This document shows positions 1-12,462 of a stretch of DNA of 64,000 nucleotides, piece by piece; positions within the stretch are counted from its first letter, which is position 1; every line of letters begins with the position of its first letter. Both the position numbers and the translations under genes were made by a program. Location of the stretch: assembly GCA_020226215.1 (NCBI GenBank), contig CM035232.1:13304316-13368315 (forward strand). Direction: 5' to 3'. This DNA is from Sindora glabra (lineage: Eukaryota; Streptophyta; Magnoliopsida; Fabales; Fabaceae). The notes beneath the pieces are model-generated. The model had not been told where the DNA came from and ran no database searches. It saw only the letters and a program-made list of their open reading frames with translations.

Positions 1-176
1 GCAAAAAAGTTATTTTAAAATATTACAATTACAATTTTTATGAATTTTAAATTAAACCTTAGTAAAAATTGAAAAACATTTTGGATAGCTGAAAAAAACA
101 TTACCAAGTTCTAACTAACCGTGTGCATGTTGAGGATGATCAGTAAACAATAGTTAGCATATTATGATATTTCCAT
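1..176. other. AT-rich flank, nothing recognised
   Basis: Plain AT-rich sequence before the first transposon. No ORF, repeat or RNA gene seen. Confidence 0.5.
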
Positions 177-181
177 TTTCA

Positions 182-2152
182 TGTTAGAAATTTTTTTAAT
201 ATGGACTTCTGCTAATTGTTTTTTATTTGTGAAAAATAGATTGAATTAAAGAACCAATAAAGCCTAAGTTCATTATTTGATCCATACAATTAGGTTTAGG
301 TTTATCTCAGTTTAAATATATATATATATAAGTGCGGTATGAAATGTTGTGATGCCAAACAAATAAAGTGATAAAATAAGGTCCTTAATGGGAGGGTTTA
401 AAAATAGATCATAATGGGTTAGGTTAGGTCCCCTCTCCCATCCAAATACCTTAGTTTAAAATAACTAAAAAGTGTAATTTATCCCATTGGTAACCACCAT
501 TTAGGATGAGTGGGCAAGGGAGGGGAAGTGTCTAATCACATTTGGAGTTCTCTTAAAGAGAAATAAGGATTCTTCAAGATTCAATTATGATTTCCAATGT
601 TGGTATGCTTTCTAATCTATGTTATATAATCAAGCTTTTTTATCGCTATTCTTCTTTTCGAAAAATAAAATACTCATTTGCTGTACTATTAAAATAAATT
701 CTCCAAATACTTAAAAACATCGATCATGGGGAGGGGGAGCCTGTGATCAGTTGCTTAGTTACGGGTGGGCCTCCTCCTATGATCAATTTATATTTTTAAT
801 TTTATTTAATTTTTACTTAAAATTTTATTTTAATTTGAATTTATTTTTTAAATTTTTTTTATTTTTAATTTATTATCCTATTTTTATTTTATTTTTAAAT
901 TTTATTTAATTTATATTTTAAATATTTTTAATATAATCAATTAATATATTAATTATTAATTATTTTATTAGTTATTTTTGTGAATAATAAAATAAAAAAA
1001 AGAGGACCCCAAAGGAGTATTAATATCATCTTCACTAAAGCATTAAATGCTTCATGCATTAAAGTTGATGCTAAAAAAAAAAAAAAAAAGATTATGGTGC
1101 ATCAATTGCATTAATGCATTAATAATTTAAATTATTAAATTTTATTTATTTATATATTATTATATAATATAAATAAAATTTAATAATGAAATATGGGATA
1201 TATCAGTGCAATTCGTATAAAGAAAACGACAAAATTATGCACCAAAGACGCATTAACCGATAGTCTGATGCTCGTCTAGCTCCAGCCATCTGAATACTTG
1301 AAACCCTTTATATTTTTTAGCATGTCTGATTTTGCTTTCATAAATAATAAATTTAATATATAATAAAATTTAATAATATACTAATATATCATTATATTAA
1401 TAACATATTATAATTTTTCCACTTTCTTGAGATTCATAAATTTTGACCATTCAAATACATGTATTTTCATAAGATTCGCACTTGTCAATAATGGAATAAT
1501 TTAAAAGTGATATTAATGTAATTAGGTCTCTTACAAAAGTTAATACACAGAATTTCAAAAGGATAATTGTATACGAATCTTAAATTTTTAGAAAGAGAAA
1601 TGTTCTTAGCTTTGCGTTTTTTACTTTAAAATAAATAAATTAAATAAAAATATAAACTTTAATAAAAAATTAAGTAATTTAAATTTAAAATTACACAAAA
1701 ATTGAAATCTTTAAAAAATAACTTTTAGTAAAACATCCAAAATATAAAATTTGTATTCGTATTTGATTTTTCAAAGATACATTCAAAATGTAAAAAATAA
1801 AATCAAATACAAATTAAGTAAAAATTAAAAATAAGATAACAAATTAAAAATAAGTAAAATTTAAAAAAAAAAGTCCAAATTAAAATAAAAATTAAGTATA
1901 AATTAAATAAAATTAAAAAAATAAATTTATCATGGGAGGGGCCACCTATGATCAAGCTACTGATCACGAGCTCCCCTTCCCCATGATTAGTATTTTTAAG
2001 TATTTAGGGAATTTTATTTTAATAGTGCAGCAAATGAGTATTTTATTTTTTGAAAAGAAGGGCAGCGGTCAAAAAGCCTATATAATTATATCCAACTATG
2101 TTTCTTGTAATTGTATTTTAGTTTCTAATTTAAAATTTAAAGAAAATTAATA
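182..2152 (+). repeat. 5' LTR of the first copia element, split by a nested transposon
   Basis: Aligns by eye along its whole length with the 3' LTR at 7843-8339, except for an inserted block at 633-2078 plus one 10-bp duplication. Without the insertion it is about 515 bp, close to the 497-bp 3' copy. It starts TG and ends TA, where the 3' copy has CA. Many scattered transitions between the copies point to an old insertion. Confidence 0.88.
633..2078. mobile_element. Non-autonomous Mutator-like (MULE) element nested in the LTR
   Basis: A block of about 1,446 bp absent from the matching position of the 3' LTR. It is flanked by TATAATCA-type 10-bp direct repeats (623-632 and 2079-2088, 9 of 10 identical). 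Its ends are inverted repeats: the left end reads GCTTTTTTATCGCTATTCTT and the reverse complement of the right end reads GGCTTTTTGACCGCTGCCCT. Similarity continues inward to about 880 and back to about 1838, giving arms of roughly 250 bp. Target duplications of 9-10 bp with long terminal inverted repeats are typical of MULEs. The interior is AT-rich with no transposase or captured gene that I can recognise, so it would have needed a partner element to move. Confidence 0.75.
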
Positions 2153-2154
2153 TA

Positions 2155-2166
2155 TGGTATCAGAGC
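2155..2166 (+). other. Primer binding site (tRNA-iMet)
   Basis: TGGTATCAGAGC lies 2 bp after the LTR end. This is the standard plant copia primer site, complementary to the 3' end of initiator methionine tRNA. Confidence 0.92.
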
Positions 2167-3137
2167 TTGATTAAATTAAGATTAAAATTAAACTCATAAA
2201 ACATATCAATTAATAATTTTGAGTATAGGTATGATATATGTTAGTAAAATTTTTGTTTGGATTGATTAAAAAAAATTGTTTTGAACATGTTGTTGAAACA
2301 TTAATGAATTTTAAGTTTTTTTTTGTTACTGCAAGTAGAATATAGAATTGATTAAAATGATAAAAGCCTAAACCATGTTTTAGAAATTGAAAGTGACATT
2401 TTGTTTGTCTTTTCTATATAAATGTAATATATACGGTGGTTTTGACTTACTATGTAGAATTTTTGGGTTTTACCAATTTTTTTATATGAATAAAATATTA
2501 TATTAATGTATTTTATTGTACTTGTGGTTATTTGATGATATATACATTTATATGTTGATGCTGTTGCTTTTGAATTTACTTATTTCAAAGGTTATTGACA
2601 TCATATTTTATTACTAAATTAAGCTAATAATAATAATAAAATTAATGGCTCAATATTTTATTGAAGGCATTCTGATTATCTAAAGTAAAAGATTTTATGA
2701 GCAATTATTTCAGTGGAAATTTTATGAATTAAATGGATAGGACTACCAAAGTAAACTGTTGTTGAAGTTCATAAATTTTTTAGAAAGATTCTAAGATGTT
2801 TTATTTGTTTTTTTGAATTAATATGGATAATTACTTACCCAAAGGGGGTTCTTATTTATATTAATTGTAGAAGTATAAGTACTTAGTGAGGGTAATAATT
2901 CGATCTTGTAAGGATATATTTACCTAAAAGGGATATTCTTTGTAAGGTTTTTCTAACTAAATTACTTGAGAAAGCTCATATAGTATGCTATTTATTTTGC
3001 CCAAGGGTAATAGATAATGATACAACATGATTTCCTAAAATAAAAAAAAGAAAGGTCATGTATATATATATTTCAAGATTTTATATTGCCTATGTATATT
3101 AAACTGTGTTGTATTTTCACTTGTAGTCAATCAAATT
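2167..3137 (+). other. Retrotransposon leader
   Basis: About 1 kb of AT-rich sequence between the primer site and recognisable gag. I see no conserved coding frame. It is probably the untranslated leader of the element. Confidence 0.5.
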
Positions 3138-4010
3138 ATAGTAAATAACCAGATGTGTTCCATTGAAACCTTGGTTAGGAATAATTATAAAATTAGAAGA
3201 GTGATATGGAATTAACCTTCGGCTTAATTGATCTGGACTTAACCTTGATAAAAGATGAGCCTTTCTTACTAATAAAAGAGAGTATTGCTAAGCAAAAAGC
3301 TAATTTTAAAAAAATAAAAAAGAGCAAACAGGCTGAGCATTATGGTGATGAAGAAGTCAATCTCTCCAAGCTTCAAAGTGAGCGTACCAAATGAAAATAA
3401 TGCTAAAAAGCTCTTTAAAGCTATAGAACAATGATTTATAGAGTCTAAAAAGGTTGAAGCTATGGAATTGATGCAGAATTTGACAAATATGAGATATGAT
3501 GGGTCTCTTGCATTAGGCCATACATTTTAAAGATATAAGACATTGCCAATCACCTAAATGACCTAAAAATCTCTGTTTCTGAATCCTTCCTTGTTCACCA
3601 AGCCCTATATTCTCTACCTTTCTAATTTGGGCAACTTAAATCCATTTATAATGCCCAAAAGGATACCTAAAATATTAACTAACTTATCTTTATTTGTGTT
3701 CAAGAGGAGGAAGGGATTAAAAGGGAGTAAGGTGAATCAGTGAATTTAGTGCAATACTTAAAATTTGGTAGTGATGTTCTTAACCATAGTCAATTTCAAA
3801 AGAAAGGTCACTTTAATAACCAAAGACTTTAATTTTCAAAAGAAAAATATGTCTTATAATCCTAGAAATCCCAAAGTTGAAGTTAAGAAAGATTATTCTT
3901 GTTGGTGGTGTAAGGTTGAAGGTCATAGGAAAAAAGAGTACCTTAAATTTAAGACTTAACTAGAGAAGAAAAATAAGAAGGGTAAAGGTAATGCCTTAAC
4001 CTTTGTTTAT
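3138..4010 (+). pseudogene. Copia gag remnant with damaged zinc knuckle
   Basis: Gag-like translation spread over several frames. The likely initiator is now ATA at 3138. The clearest uninterrupted part begins MELTFGLIDLDLTLIKDEPF at 3206, then the frame shifts. Near 3900 lies a CCHC knuckle reading CWWCKVEGHRKKEY, where the last cysteine has become tyrosine. Stops and frameshifts occur throughout. Gag would form the virus-like particle of the retrotransposon; this copy cannot. Confidence 0.75.
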
Positions 4011-4039
4011 TTTGAAACTTCTTTAGTTAACATACCACA

Positions 4040-7000
4040 AATTTCTTAGTGATTAGATAGTGGGAGTCTTATTCATATTACTAATTCTTTATAAAGGTTT
4101 ATAACCAAACGTAAACCAAATGATGGGGAAGTCAATCTACATGTTGGAAATAAAGTCAAAGTAAATGTTGAGTTTATTGGGATGGTTGTTTTGAACTTTA
4201 AATCTGATTCAAGTTTTATTTTAGAAAATACAGTTTTTGCACCATTCATGAGACGAAGTTTAGTTTCTGTTTCTTTACTTGATGAACTTGGATACCACTT
4301 TCATTTTGGAAATGAAAGAGTTGAACTTCCTTTGAATTCAAATTTTATTGGTGAATGTTTGTTAAGAGATGTTTTATATCAATTGAATTTATCTTGTGAC
4401 ACCATTACTTTGAATGTTGGAAACGTTGGAACTAAAAGAACTTTAATAAAAGAAAAATATTTTTCTTTATGGCATAAATATTCACCTCATATTTCTAATG
4501 AAAGAATTAATAGATTGGTTAGAAATCAAATTCTTCCTTAATTAATTCTTAATAATTCTAAGAATTATGTGAGTTATATTAAACGAAAATTAACAAAAAC
4601 TAGAAAGCTAACTAATGCTACCCATAGTGATGGTCTTTTAGAGTAGATTCACACAAACATTAATGGATCCTATCCCTATACACTTTGTGGTAAATGTTAC
4701 TTTGTGACCTTCATAAATGACTTTTCTAGATATAGGTATGTGTGCCTTATTAATCATAAGTTTGAAGCTCTTGATAAATTTAAGACCTTTAAACTAGAGA
4801 TTAAGAAACAATTAGGAAGAGTCATTAAAGTTGTTAGGCCTCACAGAGGTGGTGAATATTATAGAAAGCATGGGGACTTAGGATAAAAAAATAGGACCTT
4901 TTGCAGAATTTTTACAAACTTATGGTATAAAAGCCTAATATACTATGACATGAACACTTCAACGTAATAAAGTAGTTAAATGTTGAAATCATACTCTAAT
5001 GGATATGGTGAAAAGTATGATGAGCGAAAGTAATTTGCTTGAATTTCTTTAGGGAAAAGCCTTTAAAATGGCTATGTATATCCTTAATGGAGTACCTAAC
5101 AAATCTATCCCTAAAACTCCTTTTGAACTTTGGACCAATAGAAAGCCTAGCCTAAACCATTTGAGAGTTTGGGGATGTCCTGTAGAAATAAGGATTTATA
5201 ATCCTTATGAAAGGAAGCTTGATCCTAGAATTATATCTGAATTCTTCATTGGTTACCTAATGGCCTCTCAAGGCTATAGGTTTTTCTCTCATAGACATGG
5301 AACACAAATTGTGAGGAATGTGATTGCCTATAAGTTAAATCAGTGAATATAGAGATTCATTCAAATCCCATTATTTTGCTTATAGTTCAAAAGAAACATA
5401 CATCTTTACTTTCATATAATGGTGAACTTGAATAAAAGAATCTTACTCTTAGTCTTAATGTTTCTTAAAATGTTATTGGGGTTATGAAAGCACAACTTAT
5501 TGAAAAGATACTTTTTAGAAGATCTCAAAGGAAAAGAAAATCTACATTATTAGATGATTATGTTATTTATTAAGGTGAGGTGGCTTATGACATTGGAGAG
5601 ATTATGGATTCAATAACTTTTAGTGATGCTCTTAATAATCCACAATTTAATAAGTGGAAAATTACTATAGAGGAAGAACTATTATCCATGACCAACAATG
5701 GTGTTTGGAAATTAGTGGAATTATCAGAGAACTTTCAACCCATTAGTTGCAAATGGGTTTTCAAAAGAAAAAGAGATGTAAAAGGAAAGATTGAAAGATT
5801 GAAAGATTTAAGGCAATACTAATTGTAAAGGGGTATACACAGAGAGAAAGAATAAATTTTAATGAAACTTTTTCACTTGTTTCATCTAATGATTCCTTCA
5901 GAATTATTATGACATTGACAGCTCATTTTGATCTAGAGTTGTATCTGATGGATATCAAGACTGTTTTTCTAAATGGAGATCTCTATGAGGAAGTGTATAT
6001 ATACAACAATTAAAAGGTTTTGTGGTGACCAGAAAGGAGCATTTGATTTGTAAACTTAAGAAGTCAATCTACAGTTTGAAGAAAGCTTCACATCTATGGT
6101 ATTTAAAGTTTTATGAAGTTATCATTTCCTTGGGTTTTAAGGAAAATACTATGGATTCTTGCATATATTTTAAAGGTAGTAGGAGCAAATTCATCTTCTT
6201 GGTATTGTATATAGATGACATTTTGCTTGCTAGCAATGACTTAAGCATGATTATGGAAGTGAAAAGGATGCTCTCTCAAAATTTTGACATGAAATACATA
6301 GAAGAAACAGATTTTTTTTTGGAATAAAAATTCATCGAGATAGAAGTAGAAAGCTTTTAAGACCTTCTCAAAGAGCTTATATTGATCGTGTTTTAAAACA
6401 CTTTGGGATAAAAGATTGTAAATCAAGGTTAGCTCTTATCATTAAAAGAGATAAGTTTAGTAAAGATTAATGTCCTAAAAATGACATTGAGAAAGAATTT
6501 ATGAAAAAGATTCCTTATAAAAGTGTTATAGGTAATTTGATGTACTCAATAATATGCACTAGAGTAGATATAGCTTTTGTAGCTAGTGTTCTTAAGAGAT
6601 ATTTAGCTATTCTTGGCCATGATTATTAGGTTGTAGCAAAGAAAGTTTTTAGGTATTTGCACAAAACTAAACATTATATGCTTGTGTATAAGCATGTAGA
6701 TGATTTAAAGGTAGTTAAATTTGTAGATGCTGATCTAGTTAGATGCATGGATGATAAAAGATCTACTATTGGTTTTAGATTTATGCTTATTGAAGGCATA
6801 ATATTTTGGAAAAGTTTTAAGCAATCTTTGGTGGCTACTTCTACAATGGAAGTTGAAATTGTTGCTTGTTTTGAGACTAGAGCTCATCGTAAGTCACTAA
6901 GAAATTTTATTTTTGGGCTAAGGATAGTAAATCCTATCTCAAAGCTTTTAAGGATTTTTTCTAATAACTTTTCTGCTATTTCATATGTTAAAAGTACTAA

Positions 7001-7200
7001 AGACACTAGAGGAGCAAAATACATTAAACTAAAGTATTTTAAGCTTAGAGCTTAGGTAGATAATAGGAATCTTGAAATAACTCATATATCTACATATAAT
7101 AAGTTAGTTGATCCACTAACTAAAGAACTTAGACCCATTGATTTTAATAAGTATGTTTTGAAAATGGGTATCTTGTCTTCTTTTGATGTATTAAGTTAAT
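4040..7200 (+). pseudogene. Copia pol remnant (protease, integrase, RT, RNase H)
   Basis: The domains run in copia order over several frames. The protease active-site region reads LDSGS near 4060. The GAG-pre-integrase segment has LWHKYSPHISNERINRL near 4470. Integrase pieces follow at 4640-4890 and 5068-5346 (FELWTNRKPSLNHLRVWGCP). RT begins near 5600 and contains the catalytic YIDD at 6208-6219. RNase H pieces run to about 7195. In-frame stops, for example between 6327 and 6657, and several frameshifts separate the pieces. No full-length protein is possible. Confidence 0.85.
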
Positions 7201-7831
7201 AGGAGTATGTAATGTATTTTGCATTGACATTTTCTAGTTGTTATGTTTCTTTTTAGTTGTTATAATAACATTACAATTATCTCAGTGACTGAATTTATCC
7301 ATATTGTGTTATTGGATATTTCTTATAGTTCATTTTGAGCTCATATTGTTCTTTAAAGATTTTGAGATGCAAGCCGATTTTATCCTATAAGTTTCTAAAA
7401 GGTTCTGGGGAAGTGTAAAGGGAATTATATTTTATATAGGATTTATTAGGCTGAAATGAAACCTAATAAGGTTTTGACTTCTTAAAAGTATAAAAAGGAA
7501 TATTTCTTATAAAAGATTTCTATGAAATCATTAAGAGGACCAAATGTGGTATTGACATATTTTTATTATTTTAATTTTGGATTAGTTGTGTCAACCCATA
7601 CTACACTTTACCACACTTTAGAATCTATGTCGATGTAGTATCGGTACTTGTGATTGTAAGAGGTCTTATGTGATTAATAACATAATTATTGCTATAGTTC
7701 GATGTTATTATTTACATTGGACTTGGTTCTGTGTTAAGATATTTTGTTAGTAGCCATTACAGTTGTATTCAATCTAAAAGTCATTTTTCAAAACAATTTT
7801 TTAAAATATAAAAAATCAATTAGCATTACCT

Positions 7832-7842
7832 AAATGGGAGAA
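7832..7842 (+). other. Polypurine tract
   Basis: AAATGGGAGAA lies directly before the TG of the 3' LTR, where plus-strand DNA synthesis of an LTR element is primed. Confidence 0.75.
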
Positions 7843-8339
7843 TGTTAGAAATTTTCTTAATATGGGCTTCTGTTAATTATTTTTTGTTTGTGAAAAATAG
7901 ATTGAATTAAAGAAACATGTAAACCCTAAGTTTGTTATTTAATTCATACAATTGGGCCTAAGTTTATCTTAGTTTATATATATGTATGTGTGGTATGAAA
8001 AGATGTGAGGCTAGATAAATAAAGTGATAAAGTGGGCTCATTAATGAGAAAATCCAAAAATATATTATAGTGGGTCAAGTCCCTTCTTCCATCTAAATAC
8101 CTCAGTTTAAAATAACTAAAAGGTGTGGTTTGTCCTATTGGTAACCGCCATCTAGAACAATTGGATAAGGGAAGGAAGTGCCTAGTTAAAGTTCTTTTGG
8201 AAAGAAATAAGGATTTTTCAAGATTCATCATGACTTCCAACATTAGTACGCTTTTTTATTTGTGCTATATAATCATATTCAATTGTGTTTCATATGATTG
8301 TATTTTAGTTCCTAATTTATGATATAAAGATAATTAACA
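7843..8339 (+). repeat. 3' LTR of the first copia element
   Basis: Uninterrupted 497-bp LTR starting TGTTAGAAA and ending AATTAACA, followed by the TTTCA target duplication. It matches the split 5' LTR and shows the state of that LTR before the nested insertion. Confidence 0.9.
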
Positions 8340-8496
8340 TTTCATTCTTACATCTTCTTAAATTTCACTATAAATTCTACATCATTTATTTAAAACAATA
8401 ATTATAATATTCATATATTTATTTTTGAATTTAAAAATAAATTTATTTACTTATTTTGAATTATAGCCGACTAAACCAAGAAAATAAGAAAAAATT

Positions 8497-8843
8497 CTTA
8501 AGTGCACATTATATATTACATTAAATTATTTTAAATAATTTTTAAATATTAAGTTATGTATAAATTTCAATCTAATATAATAATGATAATTATAATTGTT
8601 GCATCTCATAAATCTAAATAAGTGAGCCTTTATATTCTTATAATTTTTTTATTGATCATAATTTATCATGAATTCTTTATCTAATATTCAATTAGTGTAG
8701 AATTCATTAAAATATAAAAACATATTCATTTAAATAATCAGATATAATAATTATAATTACTATTGTATTAAACTAAAATTTATAAATAATTTAATATTTA
8801 AAAATTATTTAAAATAATTTTATGTAATACATAGCACATTTCT
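8497..8843. mobile_element. Foldback MITE
   Basis: The first 115 bases or so and the last 105 are inverted copies. Both contain TTATTTTAAATAATTTTTAA in corresponding positions. The short unique centre lies at about 8620-8740. The 8-bp AAAAAATT occurs immediately outside both ends (8489-8496, 8844-8851), which could be a target duplication, although such a simple word is weak evidence. An 8-bp duplication would suit hAT-type transposition. No coding capacity. Confidence 0.6.
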
Positions 8844-8851
8844 AAAAAATT

Positions 8852-9722
8852 AGGGGGTAAGTTACTCTTTATAGTCTATTTTCGTGAAGAAAAGGAAAGT
8901 GATTAGCTATGAATGGACACTTAAGCTAGAAACGAGCAGTTTGCTAATTCAACTTTAAAGTGGTCTCTAGTAATGTGTCAAAATTTCATTTGCCAACTTC
9001 TCGTTTGAATGTTAGTAACATTGTAGTATCTTGCTTATGACTTACTCTTTATTTGAATACAAGGAGGAAAAAAAGTAATAGTAAAAAATTTTCTATTTTT
9101 CACTTAGATTGAGAGAAAATTAGGAAAAAAATTGTTTCTATTCTTTTGGATAGAAAATTAAAAAAAATTAAATTAAGTTAAATAGTAATTACATTTTCCA
9201 ATTTTAATTCTAAATTAAAGAATTGAGAATAAAACTATAAACATTAAATTTTTACTATTTTTTATTCATATGTGTTGAGAAAATATTTTGATGTACCCTA
9301 TCTTTTTTTTTTTTTTTACTTTTTTGCTTCTTCACCTTTTTTTTACTCTATAATCAAGCAAATGAAAACTTTATTTTTAATTTCTTTTCTTCTCCTAGTT
9401 TTCTTTCCACTCATTTGCTTATTAATAGGATTTATTCTATTCTATTTTTGAACCATTGATTGTGCAAGCTTTATTAAAAAAAAGGAAAATTAAAAGTGCT
9501 ATGTTTGATAAATTTCTTCTAAATGTTCAATCATAGGTCACATTCATGCCCCAAACATGACTAGAGGAATCTTTTCCAATCGTGCATTTCATTTCATTTA
9601 TTTAGGGTCTAATCACATTATATGGGTTTTAGCCAAAGCCAATCTATATGCATCCTTTTTTCAGTTTCATCATTTGATTTAGGTTTGAAAATATATCTAA
9701 TGATAAACAATCGTTTTATGAT
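8852..9722. other. AT-rich spacer between transposons
   Basis: No ORF, inverted repeat or RNA gene that I can support. It contains a T-run near 9304-9320. Confidence 0.4.
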
Positions 9723-10427
9723 TGTTATAAAAAATTATCAGAGTAATGTGCAATAAAAAAATTAAATTATTCACTCAAATTAACTTTTTTACATGTATAA
9801 TAAAATATATTATTAGAAAATATTGTAGGAAAAAAATAGGAGATTAGCAATTTTTAACGTGAAATCCTCTTAATGTGAGAGTTAAAATCACGGGACTTAA
9901 TTTAGTAAAAATCTACTAATAAAATAATAGATACAATGTCTTTCTAAAAATTTTAGGAAATAGTCAGTATAAAACTCTTTATAAAAAACAAGTAGAATTC
10001 TTAACAAAATTAATACAATAATAAACATAAATTACTATGTAAAATCAACTAGTAAAAAAGAAGAAAAATGTAGAAAAATATGCAAAATACTACCCAAATT
10101 ACCGGTAACAATAATTCTGACCACTCATAATCACAAACTACATACTTGCACACCAAACAAGATTCTACCAAATACATAGAGTTGCACAAAAGAAAACTCC
10201 TTTTACCATACATATAAAAAATCCAATCCTTAAAAGAAAAGAATTATACAATCGTATGTACGAATCCTTAAGCAAAAAGGATTTTGATAAAAGCCAATTT
10301 TTTGGATTTTTAAGCCCAAATAGGACTAATTACAAAATAACCCCACATGCCTTTTTTTTTATTTATACAAGAATAATAAATATAAAGAAAGTATGGATCC
10401 ACTTAGGAGGAATCCACCATAATAAAT
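9723..10427 (-). repeat. 3' LTR of the - strand copia element
   Basis: About 705 bp, aligning with 12463-13281. On the + strand it starts TGTTATAAAAAATTATCAG. A pyrimidine-rich CTCCTCTATTCC beside its inner end (about 10429-10440) is the polypurine tract read on the - strand. It lacks about 115 bp that the other LTR contains. Confidence 0.7.
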
Positions 10428-10539
10428 CTCCTCTATTCCAACTAAGTGGAGAATACTACTATTTTGGCTATTAAACAACATGCATCAAGTATCCATGATT
10501 TTATGAAAGGTGAATTACTCTTAAAATTTACTTTATTTT

Positions 10540-11040
10540 TTTTTATCTAAATAATGATTACACTTCTATAAATGTGAACTCTCCACTCCGGATAATGCAT
10601 CTTTTTTAGCTAAAAACAGAATCCTTTTTTCACTCATATGATAGAAACTCTTATGCCATAACTTAATCTCATCACTTAACTCTATAAAATTAATAACATA
10701 TTTGATAATTTTTGCTTGAGTAAAAAAAGTATATAATACCTTGATCCTTTAGCCATAATCATAGAACTTTTAGTAAACTTCCACTAGTTATATGAGAAGA
10801 AATTATCATAACTTTTATCATAAAGGTTAACCAATAGAGAGTACGTTCATTTGAATGTCTGGAATATGTTTCACACTCTTAAGGGTTAATTTGGTTCCAT
10901 TAGATGTTTTTAGAATGATATCTCTAATACTAGTACACTTTATCGCATCTTTATGAGCCAATCTTATATATCTAAAATCACTAAGAGTGTAAGATGAAAA
11001 AAATATCCCTTTTGCATGTAAAATGAGTGGAAACACTACT
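10540..11040 (-). pseudogene. Copia protease / GAG-pre-integrase remnant
   Basis: Read on the - strand, 11036-10827 gives SVKHIPDIQMNVLSIG, typical of the stretch just after a copia protease. Around 10680-10540 the translation includes LWHKSFYHMSEKRILFLAKK, a GAG-pre-integrase motif, followed by an in-frame stop. Nothing of integrase core, RT or RNase H follows. Confidence 0.7.
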
Positions 11041-11052
11041 ACTAATTACTCA

Positions 11053-11674
11053 ATTGGTTTCATTTTTAGCAAGGTTGACGACATCATCTTCATGAACTAA
11101 AAAAAATTAATTAACAGTTTTATTAGTTTGGTCTTCATCACTTTCATCCTTTTTACTTTTCTCTTTTTTTGTTTGACTTTTTTTATTGTCTTTTTTCAAA
11201 TTTTAGCAATATTTCTTAATATATCCCTTTTTATTATAATAATGACACTCAATATTTTCAAATCTTTTTCTAGATTTGCTTCTACTTTGATCTCTACTCT
11301 TTGTATCCTGACTTGTACTTTTCTCTCCGTGACTTAATAACCATAACATTCGATTGTGAAGAAATTGATTTCATTCTTAGCAAGGTTGACAACATCATCT
11401 TCATGAATCAAAATAAATTGATTAAGAATTGTATTAGCTCGGTCTTCATCACTTTCATCCTTTTTACTTTTCCCTTTTTTTGTTTGACCTTTTTTATTGT
11501 TCTTTTTCAACTTTTAGCAATATTTCTTGATATGTCTCTTTTTATTATAATAATGACACTCAATATTTTCAAATCTTTTTCTAGATTTGCTTCTACTTTA
11601 ATCTCTACTCCTTGTACCATGACTTGTGCTGTTCTCTTTGAGACTCAATAACCATAACATTTGATTATGAAGAA
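11053..11674. repeat. Tandem duplication, two ~311-bp units
   Basis: The block beginning near the word AAGGTTGAC (11071) recurs 311 bp later (11382), and the match continues to about 11674. The copies differ by scattered substitutions. It lies wholly inside the decayed gag and duplicates the zinc-knuckle segment. Confidence 0.8.
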
Positions 11675-12407
11675 GGACCATGTAATTTCCTTCTTAACTC
11701 TTTGTTCAAGACGCTATTTTTAGTAATATCCATAGTCATTATACCATCTAAGGTAAAATTTAATATAGATATTCTAAACATCTCCCATTTGTTTGGTAAA
11801 GAACTAAAAAATATCAAACCTTGTACTTCATCTTCGAATTTAATACCCATAGCAAAATGTTAATTAATAATCCCTTGATATCTATTTCAATGATTTGTCA
11901 TCGGAGTAGCATCCTAATAATTTATGCTCATCATTTACTTTATCAAGAACATGAGTTTAGTAAAGAACTGACAAGTATCAATCCTTGTACTTCATCTTCA
12001 AATTTGACATCTATAGTAGAAAGTGATTAATGATCCCTTGATATGTATTCCAATGATCTATCATGGAGTGCCATCTTGATAATTTATGCTCACCATCTAC
12101 TTTATTAAGAATATTTTATTATTCCCAGTCTTTCTCGCATACAATTTTTCAAGTTGAATTCACAATGTGTGAGCTTGTGTTTTCTCTTCAATATGATTTT
12201 GCATATTCTCTTCTACCCATTACCTAATATATCCACAAACCCGTCTATGCAACAAATCTTATTCCAAATTGAATTTTTTTTAGGTTTTTCAGTAACAAAT
12301 AGTGGCAAATACTAATCTTTCACATAAAGCAAATCTTCTATTTTTCTTTTTCAAATAGCATAATTTTTACAATTCAAAAGTATTATTTTACTTGTATTAA
12401 CCTCCAT
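11053..12407 (-). pseudogene. Copia gag remnant with duplicated zinc-knuckle region
   Basis: The - strand frame opens with MEVNTSKIILLNCKNYAI at 12407, a typical copia gag start, and soon meets stops. A middle piece at 11850-11665 (FFSSLPNKWEMFRISI) belongs to the gag core. The basic segment and zinc knuckle occur twice, near 11580-11500 and near 11270-11190. In the promoter-distal copy the knuckle reads CHYYNKKGYIKKYC, so one cysteine and the histidine have become tyrosine. Confidence 0.72.
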
Positions 12408-12462
12408 CTTCACACAAGTAGAATATACTAGAGCCTAACTTTTAATACTATTTGTTGGAAAA

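Larger units (their letters stand above)
182..8339 (+). mobile_element. Full-length, inactive Ty1/copia LTR retrotransposon
   Basis: Both LTRs are present, starting TGTTAGAAA and ending in CA (TA in the 5' copy). The element is flanked by a perfect 5-bp target duplication TTTCA at 177-181 and 8340-8344. A tRNA-iMet primer site follows the 5' LTR and a purine tract precedes the 3' LTR. The interior keeps the copia order gag, protease, integrase, reverse transcriptase, RNase H on the + strand. Many stop codons and frameshifts break it, so it cannot encode a polyprotein. A Mutator-like element is nested in the 5' LTR; without it the copia element would be about 6.7 kb. Classification as copia rests on integrase lying upstream of the RT. 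Confidence 0.92.

Noticed and set aside
11301..11651. 116-codon + strand ORF rich in phenylalanine and leucine
   Set aside because: Antisense of the A/G-rich gag remnant, which is coding-like on the - strand. It looks membrane-like only because lysine codons read backwards give phenylalanine.
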